Shown: positions 58,618 through 64,000 of the stretch, piece by piece | Layout: every line of letters begins with the position of its first letter | Numbering within the stretch: position 1 is the first letter of the stretch | DNA from: CAXMST01 sp963712765 | Lineage (GTDB): Bacteria; Actinomycetota; Thermoleophilia; Solirubrobacterales; 70-9 | Length of the DNA stretch: 64,000 nucleotides | Assembly: GCA_963712765.1 (NCBI GenBank) | Contig: CAVQIX010000004.1 | Location: 372,001 to 436,000, forward strand | Reading direction: 5' to 3' | The notes under the pieces: generated by a model | What the model saw: only the letters and a program-made list of their open reading frames with translations | Databases searched by the model: none | Told to the model about the DNA's origin: nothing | Position numbers and translations under genes: made by a program

Positions 58618-59328
58618 TCACTCGGAGTTCTTCTTGCGTCCCTTGCCCTTGCCGCCCTTGCGGTTGCCGCCGTGGAGGCTCATGGTGCGCTCCTTGCGGG
58701 GGAGGATCCGGGCGTGCTCGAGGTGGCCGGTGGGGATCGCGTGGACGCAGATGCGCGAGTAATGGTCGTGGCGCTCCTCCTCCCAGACGGTGCTGATCCC
58801 CTCGAAGCCGGCGGTGGCCAGCATCTGCTCGAGGCAGAGCTTGTTAGGCGTCCACCAGTTGGAGGGGTTGTTGGTCCCCTCGCCCTGTCCGTGGTAGATC
58901 ATCATCGGCTTGTCGGGCTGCAGGCGGGTGATCCCGGTCTCGATCACGAGCAGCTCCCGGACCACCTTGCGGAGCCGGAAGAGCAGGCTCATCACGTTCT
59001 CGACGTGGTACAGAACCCCGGAGCAGAGGACGACGTCGTACTCGCCGAGCTCGAGCCATTTCTCGCTGAAGACGTCCATCTGGATGAAGTCGAAGCCGTA
59101 GCGCTCGACGTTGGCAGCGAGATCGTCGGAGGTGCAGAGATCGATCCCGACGGTCTGCGCCGCGTCCCGGCGAACCGCCTCGGCGCAGTGCATCCCCTCC
59201 CAGCAGCCGACGTCGAGGAAGGTCTTGCCGGAGAGCTCGACCGGCATCCGGAACTGCTCCCAGCGCGAGCCCTTGCCGGCGGCCTGCAGATCCTCGCCGA
59301 CTCCTTCGATCTCTGTTTCAGCGGCCAT
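58618..59328 (-). CDS. CmoB/DUF1698-like SAM-dependent methyltransferase with basic tail
   Basis: A 236-residue class I methyltransferase. SAM motif I is FLDVGCWEGMHCAEAVRRD, with VGIDLCTSDDLAANVERYGF following; CSGVLYHVENVMSLLFRLRKV and NNPSNWWTPNKLCLEQML resemble tRNA (mo5U34)-methyltransferase CmoB-type domains, a fold also used on sugars. The last ~20 residues are Lys/Gly-rich (GGKGKGRKKNSE) and probably disordered. Its place between glycosyltransferase and oxidoreductase genes suggests methylation of the cluster's glycan or lipid. The ATG is at 59326-59328. Confidence 0.85.
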   Translation of the reverse strand: MAAETEIEGVGEDLQAAGKGSRWEQFRMPVELSGKTFLDVGCWEGMHCAEAVRRDAAQTVGIDLCTSDDLAANVERYGFDFIQMDVFSEKWLELGEYDVVLCSGVLYHVENVMSLLFRLRKVVRELLVIETGITRLQPDKPMMIYHGQGEGTNNPSNWWTPNKLCLEQMLATAGFEGISTVWEEERHDHYSRICVHAIPTGHLEHARILPRKERTMSLHGGNRKGGKGKGRKKNSE

Positions 59329-59345
59329 GGGGAGGCGCAGGGTAG

Positions 59346-60983
59346 CTAGCCGCCCGCCGGCGCCGCCGCCTCGTCCGGCCCGGCGCGGCCGCTGTCGGCG
59401 AGCAGTGCGGCAGCAGCGTTGCGTCCGTTGAGGCCGATCACGGAGCCCCCCGGGTGGGTCGACGCCCCGCACAGGTACACGCCCGGGATCGGCGTGCGGG
59501 ATTCCAGGCGCCGGTCCCACATCTGCTCGGGGAGCACCTCGCCCTGGAAGATGTGGCCGCCGCTGAGGCCGATCCGCTCCTCGATGTCGGGTGGTCCCAG
59601 GACCTCGCGGTGCTCGACGCATTCATGGACATCGGGGGCGGAGACGGCGATCGCGTCGAGGATCGCGTCGCCGATTTGCTCCCGGCGCGAATCCCAGTCT
59701 CCCTGGAAGAGCTCGTAGGGGGCGTACTGGGCGAAGACGCTCATCGTCTGCCGGCCCTCGGGCGCGATCGTCGGGTCGTAGGAGGACTGTGAGTAGATCT
59801 CGCAGAAGCCGATGCTGACCTCGCCGCGCAGGCTCGCCTCAAAGGCCTCCTGGCCCTGATCGAGCCCGACCGCGACCGTCGCCATCGCCCGCTGAGGATC
59901 GGCCGCGCCGCTCGCCGCCGTCCACTCGGGGGAGCGCCTGAGCGCCGCGTTGAGCTTGACGACGGGGGAGCCGACCCGCCACTCCTCGAGCCTCCGCCCG
60001 AACGCCTCGGGCACCGCGTCGGGGTCGTCGGCCAGCATCGCAAGCAGTCGCTTAGGGTCCGCGTTGCAGACCACCGCCCCGGCTCCGAGCATCTCGCCGC
60101 TCTCGAGCTCCACCCCCTCCCCGGGGTGGATCCGAGCGACGGGAACCCCCGCTGCCAGAGTCGCGCCGGCCTCGCGCGCGGCCTCGGCGATCGCGAACGA
60201 GATCGTTCCCATGCCGCCCTCGACGTAGCCCCAGGCGCCGGGCTCGCCCTCGATCGTGCCCATGCTGTGCATCAGCTTGACCATCGCGGTCCCCGGCGTT
60301 CGCGGGCCCGCCCAGGTTCCGATCACGCCCTGGCCCCACAACGCACGGTGCAGCCGCGGGTCCTCGAGGTATCGCTCGAGCACGTCTGCGACCGAGTCCT
60401 CGAAGACGAGGTCGATCAGCTCGGGGTCGTCGAGGATCTCCTCGATCCGTGCCCGGGACGGAGAGGGGGCGGCCCACAGATCGCCGCCCGGGCCCTCGCG
60501 GAGCCTGCGGCGGGCGCGGCCGTAGAGGTCGTAGTAGCGGTCGAGACCGGCGAGGTCGGAGGCCTTGAAGCCGTTGGCGCTCAGGTGCGCGCGGTTGGCC
60601 TCGGGGTCACTGAACTCGGCGTATGAGGAACCGTCGGCGAAGCCGCACCACAGGTGCGGATCGACCCCGAACACGCGGTAGCCACGAGAGCGGAGGCCGA
60701 GCTCGTCGATCACTCGCCGGTCGAGCAGCCCGACCGCGTAGGCGCAGGGGCTGATCACGTAGCGGTCGTCGGGAAACGGTCGCTCAAGAGTGCAGGCGCC
60801 GCCGAGGCGGCCGCGTCGCTCGAGCACGAGGACGGACCGGCCCGCGCGCGCCAGGTAGGCGGCGGCGGCGAGCCCGTTGTGGCCGCCGCCGACGATCACA
60901 GCGTCCCAGTCCCGGCCCGCGAGCTCGGAGACCGGAGCCGGCAGCCCGACCGTTCCCATTCGCTCGCGGATACCCGTCGACAT
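59346..60983 (-). CDS. Phytoene-desaturase-like FAD-dependent oxidoreductase (PYROXD2 type)
   Basis: A 545-residue flavin amine-oxidase/CrtI-superfamily protein. The FAD motif is VIVGGGHNGLAAAAYLARAG, followed by LERRGRLGGACTLE. The C-terminal FAD-binding segment is PGVYLCGASTHPGGSVIGLN. It resembles PYROXD2/BCO2-like oxidoreductases more than carotenoid desaturases. The substrate is unknown; in this cluster it may oxidise or desaturate a lipid or polyprenyl portion. The ATG at 60981-60983 begins MSTGIRERMG, two bases after the glycosyltransferase stop. Confidence 0.88.
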   Translation of the reverse strand: MSTGIRERMGTVGLPAPVSELAGRDWDAVIVGGGHNGLAAAAYLARAGRSVLVLERRGRLGGACTLERPFPDDRYVISPCAYAVGLLDRRVIDELGLRSRGYRVFGVDPHLWCGFADGSSYAEFSDPEANRAHLSANGFKASDLAGLDRYYDLYGRARRRLREGPGGDLWAAPSPSRARIEEILDDPELIDLVFEDSVADVLERYLEDPRLHRALWGQGVIGTWAGPRTPGTAMVKLMHSMGTIEGEPGAWGYVEGGMGTISFAIAEAAREAGATLAAGVPVARIHPGEGVELESGEMLGAGAVVCNADPKRLLAMLADDPDAVPEAFGRRLEEWRVGSPVVKLNAALRRSPEWTAASGAADPQRAMATVAVGLDQGQEAFEASLRGEVSIGFCEIYSQSSYDPTIAPEGRQTMSVFAQYAPYELFQGDWDSRREQIGDAILDAIAVSAPDVHECVEHREVLGPPDIEERIGLSGGHIFQGEVLPEQMWDRRLESRTPIPGVYLCGASTHPGGSVIGLNGRNAAAALLADSGRAGPDEAAAPAGG

Positions 60984-60985
60984 GC

Positions 60986-62095
60986 CTATCCCAGCAGCCG
61001 CCCGAGGCTCTCGACCGTCAGTTCCCATCGGCGCTGGTGGCGGAGCTCGGCGACGCCCTCGCGCATCCGCTCCAGCTCCGCGCGGGATCCGAGCTGCTCG
61101 ATTGCCGCGGTCAACGGGCCCGGATCGGGGTCCCAGGCCGGAATCCCCGAGCGGGCTTCCCCGTTGCGGATCGACGGGACGAGGATCCCGCTACGGCCGT
61201 CGAGGACCATCTCCGACATCGGCGGCTTGTCGTTGGTGATGATCGGCATCCCGAAGGCGGTGGCCTCGAACAGCGGCAGGCCGAGGCCCTCCCAGCGCGA
61301 TGGGGCGAGCAGGACGTCGCAGGCGGCAAAGCGAGCTCGGTGGACGGCCTCGGCCTCGTCCTCGAGCGCGAGCTCGATCCGGGGGTCATCGGCCGCCGCC
61401 TCGCGGAGGAGCTCGTCGTTGCGCGGGACCTGGGCGCTGATCACCAGGCGGAGGTGGTCGCCCGCGGCCCGGTTGAAGGCCTTGACCACCTTGCGGATCG
61501 GCTTGCGCCTGCCGAGGATCCCGCCGGGGAAGTAGAAGGAAACAACCCCGTCCAGACCCCTCGTCTCGCGCCCGGCCGTGCCGGCCTGCGCTGGTGTCTG
61601 GCCGAGCAGCTCAGGATGGATTCCCCACTGAACGTAGGGGCTCCCGATCCCCATCTCCGCGTAGCGGGCCTGCTCGCAAAGGGTGAGCGAGTAGATCGTC
61701 TCGAAGGCGGTCTTCGCTGCCTGTACGTACTCGTCCCCGAAGTACTCCCAGACGAAGCGGCCGATCGTCCTCACACCTTCCTCGCGGAGGTGGTTGATCT
61801 CGTCGAACTGGTAGTTCTCGTCGCAGAGGACCGTCTCGATCGAGTTGGCGGCAACCCACTCCTCGTACTCGCTCGAAGGCACGTGATGGTCGCTCGCCTC
61901 GGTGATCCCGGCCTGATCCCAGACCGGGTCGATCCCACCCGCGGCGGCGGCCGCTGCCCTCTGCGCCCTCGGGCCCGAGCCCGGGCGAGCGAGGACGAAG
62001 CTCTCATGCCCCAGCTCGGCGAGGGCATCCCGCAGCTGCCGCGTTACGACCGCCTGCCCCGAGGCGATCCACTTGCTGACCAGGCCGACGCGCAC
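60986..62095 (-). CDS. GT4-family glycosyltransferase (copy C)
   Basis: A 369-residue GT-B enzyme. The N-terminus is MRVGLVSKWIASGQAVVTRQ; the E-X7-E motif is PSRWEGLGLPLFEATAFGMP with NDKPPMSEMVLDGRSGILVP after it. It is the most divergent of the three paralogues but keeps the VWDQAGITEASD and YVQWGIHPELL blocks. It is 5 bases downstream of the O-methyltransferase stop and 2 bases upstream of the oxidoreductase start, so clearly in one operon. Confidence 0.9.
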   Translation of the reverse strand: MRVGLVSKWIASGQAVVTRQLRDALAELGHESFVLARPGSGPRAQRAAAAAAGGIDPVWDQAGITEASDHHVPSSEYEEWVAANSIETVLCDENYQFDEINHLREEGVRTIGRFVWEYFGDEYVQAAKTAFETIYSLTLCEQARYAEMGIGSPYVQWGIHPELLGQTPAQAGTAGRETRGLDGVVSFYFPGGILGRRKPIRKVVKAFNRAAGDHLRLVISAQVPRNDELLREAAADDPRIELALEDEAEAVHRARFAACDVLLAPSRWEGLGLPLFEATAFGMPIITNDKPPMSEMVLDGRSGILVPSIRNGEARSGIPAWDPDPGPLTAAIEQLGSRAELERMREGVAELRHQRRWELTVESLGRLLG

Positions 62096-62100
62096 CGGTC

Positions 62101-62748
62101 TCAGCGCTTTCTGAGCAAGGTGATCCCGTCGGCGACCCCGACCATGGCGATGTCGACCCGCTGATCGGTTTCGAGCTCGCGGTTGAGCCGGTCGATCGCC
62201 GCGCTCTGCTCGCCATCGGGATCGAGCACAGCGCCGCTCATCAGCACGTTGTCGAGCAGCAGCAGGCCGCCGGGACGCAGCAGTCCCAGGCAGAGCTCGT
62301 AGTAATCGGAGTAGCCGGTCTTGTCGGCGTCGATGAAGGCGAGGTCGAACGGGTCGGAGCCGTCCAGCTCCACGAGCGTGTCGATCGCGGGCCCGACCCT
62401 GAGGTCGACCCGCTCCGCCACCCCCGCCGCCTCGAAGTTGGCGGTCGCGGTCTTTGCTCGTTCGCGATCGAGCTCACAGGCGACGAGCAGGCCGTCCTCG
62501 GCGAGGCCGCGCGCGATGCAGATCCCCGAGTAGCCGGTGAAGGTGCCGACCTCGATCGCCCGTCTCGCCCCGGTGATACGGGCAAGCATCGTCATCAGCG
62601 CGCCCTGGTCGGGAGCGATCTGCATCACCGCGATGTCGCCGAGCGCTGCGGTCTCCTCCCGCACCCGGCTCAGCACCTCGTCCTCCCGCGAGCCGCGGGC
62701 GACCATGTAGTCGTGCAGCTCGTCGGTCAGTGGGGTGAACTTCGACAC
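62101..62748 (-). CDS. O-methyltransferase (caffeoyl-CoA/COMT-like family 3)
   Basis: A 215-residue class I O-methyltransferase. AIEVGTFTGYSGICIARGL is the SAM motif I and FDLAFIDADKTGYSDYYELCL the metal/catholate-type motif, with LLLLDNVLMSGAVLDPD after it. The family methylates hydroxyls, usually with a divalent cation. One base separates it from the upstream sulfotransferase stop, which points to joint expression. O-methylation of the sulfated product is inferred from position. The ATG is at 62746-62748. Confidence 0.9.
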   Translation of the reverse strand: MSKFTPLTDELHDYMVARGSREDEVLSRVREETAALGDIAVMQIAPDQGALMTMLARITGARRAIEVGTFTGYSGICIARGLAEDGLLVACELDRERAKTATANFEAAGVAERVDLRVGPAIDTLVELDGSDPFDLAFIDADKTGYSDYYELCLGLLRPGGLLLLDNVLMSGAVLDPDGEQSAAIDRLNRELETDQRVDIAMVGVADGITLLRKR

Positions 62749-62749
62749 T

Positions 62750-63664
62750 TCAGCCGGCGGTCCCGACCTCGTAGCCGAGCTCCGAGAGCAGGCCTCCCGC
62801 CGCCGCGTCGAAGGCGGCGATGTCCTCGGCGCTCATCTTCTCCCTCCAGCGGTACATCGCTCCCGGGTCGGGCGGCTTCTGGGTCATCGCGTGGGCTTGC
62901 ATGCGCTCGTCGCCGGGGCGAGTCGGTTTGCCGTCGCTGGCCGGCAGGTCGCGCGCCATCTCGGCCATCCGATCGGCAGCGCGCTCGTAGTAGCGCAGCA
63001 TCACGGGATCCCAGTCGAGCTCGATGAACTCCGCGATCCTGCGCAGGTTGGGCTCGGTGTCGGTGACCAGGTCCTCGTAGCGCAGCTCCATGTAGTGACC
63101 GAGCCGCTTGCCCTGCTTCTGCGCCCTGCGGATCCGCCGCTCCCAACCCTCGGCGACCTGGCCGGCCGGTGCCCGCTTCCCCTCGCCGAGGGTTCGCTTC
63201 CAGCGCGAGAGGGCGACGTCGCGGCCGTCGCGGATCACATGGATGAAGCGGGCCTCGGGCAGCGCCTTCTCGATCCGCCGCATCTTGCGGACGTAGGCCG
63301 GGGTCTTCTCGCCCCACCGGGGCTTTCCCTGTCGCTCGCTGTAGATCGCGTAGAAGGCCCGCAGGGCGTTGCCGGCATCCCAGTCCGAGACAGCCTCGAG
63401 TCGCTCGCGCACCTCCTCGGGCTCCATGTGCAGGTCGCCCCACTGGCGCACCGACCGCATCACCTCCAGCGCCTGTTCCGGCCCGCCGCCGTCGTCGATC
63501 GCCTCGATCACATCGGGCACGAAGTGGGTCTCGGGCGGGATCGCGAGGTCGGGATGGGCGTCGAGCATCAGCCGCAGCATCGTCGTCCCGGAGCGGCCGA
63601 CGCCGACGATGAACGGGACCGGGGTCCGGCCGCTGTCGTCGTTCCTCTTCAGTAGCGGAGCCAT
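62750..63664 (-). CDS. Sulfotransferase (distal copy)
   Basis: A 304-residue sulfotransferase. 5'-PSB loop IVGVGRSGTTMLRLMLDAH at ~19-37, PRWGEKTPAYVRKM, FIHVIRDGRDVALS, and tail WREKMSAEDIAAFDAAAGGL then LSELGYE. All PAPS-binding residues visible in the neighbours are kept. It is the first gene after the partial hydrolase gene (38-base gap) and is followed by the O-methyltransferase after one base. The ATG is at 63662-63664. Confidence 0.91.
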   Translation of the reverse strand: MAPLLKRNDDSGRTPVPFIVGVGRSGTTMLRLMLDAHPDLAIPPETHFVPDVIEAIDDGGGPEQALEVMRSVRQWGDLHMEPEEVRERLEAVSDWDAGNALRAFYAIYSERQGKPRWGEKTPAYVRKMRRIEKALPEARFIHVIRDGRDVALSRWKRTLGEGKRAPAGQVAEGWERRIRRAQKQGKRLGHYMELRYEDLVTDTEPNLRRIAEFIELDWDPVMLRYYERAADRMAEMARDLPASDGKPTRPGDERMQAHAMTQKPPDPGAMYRWREKMSAEDIAAFDAAAGGLLSELGYEVGTAG

Positions 63665-63702
63665 CGGTTCCTAGGGTCGCAGAGATCGCCGCCGCTGAGC
63701 GT

Positions 63703-64000
63703 CTAGACCCCGCAGGCGGTCCCTGCCGCCTCAGCCAGCGCGCAGAAGGACTCCTTGGGCGTCGAGCGGTCGGACTCGACCACCCCGAAGCCCTCCTCGA
63801 ACGCGAACGGCGCGTCGGCCTGGTCGAAGAATCGATGGAAGGTGATCAGCGGGACCCCGTCGGCCGCGAGCGTTTCGTAGATCTCCTCCAGCCCCTCCGC
63901 CTGGGTTCCCCCCTCGACCGCGAACTTCCCCTCGGTCGTGAGCCCGACCTCGGTCACCCAGACCGGAACGCCGGGCGCCGCCCGCTCGGCTGCATCGCGG
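63703..64000 (-). CDS. C-terminal part of a glycoside-hydrolase-like (clan A) protein (partial)
   Basis: The reading frame is open to the right window edge, so the N-terminus is missing. The visible ~99 residues contain VPVWVTEVGL, a strand-end glutamate typical of the nucleophile of clan GH-A enzymes (GH5/GH39-like), then EGLEEIYETLAADGVPLITF, FHRFFDQ and FGVVESDRSTPKESFCALAE, the final barrel strands and helix. It could be a hydrolase or a transglycosidase acting on the cluster's glycan. The exact family cannot be fixed from this fragment. Confidence 0.65.
   Translation of the reverse strand, partial: RDAAERAAPGVPVWVTEVGLTTEGKFAVEGGTQAEGLEEIYETLAADGVPLITFHRFFDQADAPFAFEEGFGVVESDRSTPKESFCALAEAAGTACGV

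Overview
The window is about 64 kb of very GC-rich, tightly packed chromosomal DNA. Most start/stop codons overlap (ATGA, GTGA or TGATG), GTG and TTG starts are common, and there is one tRNA and no mobile element. Valine/leucine-dehydrogenase-like and branched-chain keto-acid dehydrogenase genes, an FadJ-type beta-oxidation operon, ECF sigma/zinc anti-sigma proteins and a radical SAM protein of the MJ0619 type together suggest an aerobic, heterotrophic actinobacterium. A deep-branching class such as Thermoleophilia (Solirubrobacterales-like) is my guess; no rRNA is present to settle it.

Layout. 0-4.2 kb: the end of an MFS transporter, a small membrane protein, a rhomboid protease, a DUF4395/thioredoxin-like membrane protein and an OmpR-type two-component system. 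4.2-7.4 kb: lipA, a cytochrome P450 and a PlsC-like acyltransferase. 7.5-14.5 kb: a beta-oxidation operon (TetR regulator, acyl-CoA dehydrogenase, a deletion scar of a second acyl-CoA dehydrogenase, an esterase, a thiolase and an FadJ-like fusion). 14.6-22 kb: a benzoylformate-decarboxylase-like enzyme with a large FAD/Fe-S 2-hydroxyacid oxidase, an M28 peptidase with inserted membrane helices, and an ABC1/UbiB kinase. 22-32.4 kb: lipB, an amino-acid dehydrogenase, BCKDH E2/E1beta/E1alpha, an isolated E2 catalytic-domain homologue that has lost its active-site residues, a MarR/quinone-reductase locus with a striking palindromic operator, and lpd. LipA, LipB and Lpd supply the lipoyl cofactor and E3 activity the BCKDH complex needs, so the genes form a coherent branched-chain amino-acid oxidation module. 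33-36 kb: thiE and, divergently, thiO-thiS-thiG. 36-41.4 kb: an ECF sigma gene and a zinc anti-sigma gene flanking a radical SAM + methyltransferase pair, followed by a mercuric-reductase-like flavoprotein. 41.5-50.5 kb: a DUF3179 lipoprotein, tRNA-Lys, a PhzF-like isomerase, then purH, purN, purF, a DM13 membrane protein and purL.

50.6-64 kb holds the most unusual content: an apparently co-transcribed series of six sulfotransferase genes (seven sulfotransferase domains, one gene being a tandem fusion), three closely related GT4 glycosyltransferases, two methyltransferases, a phytoene-desaturase-like FAD oxidoreductase and, at the window edge, part of a glycoside-hydrolase-like protein. I read this as a locus for a heavily sulfated, methylated cell-surface glycan or glycolipid. 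It continues beyond the right edge.

No stretch over 300 bp is without a gene. I saw no CRISPR array, insertion sequence, prophage or origin.
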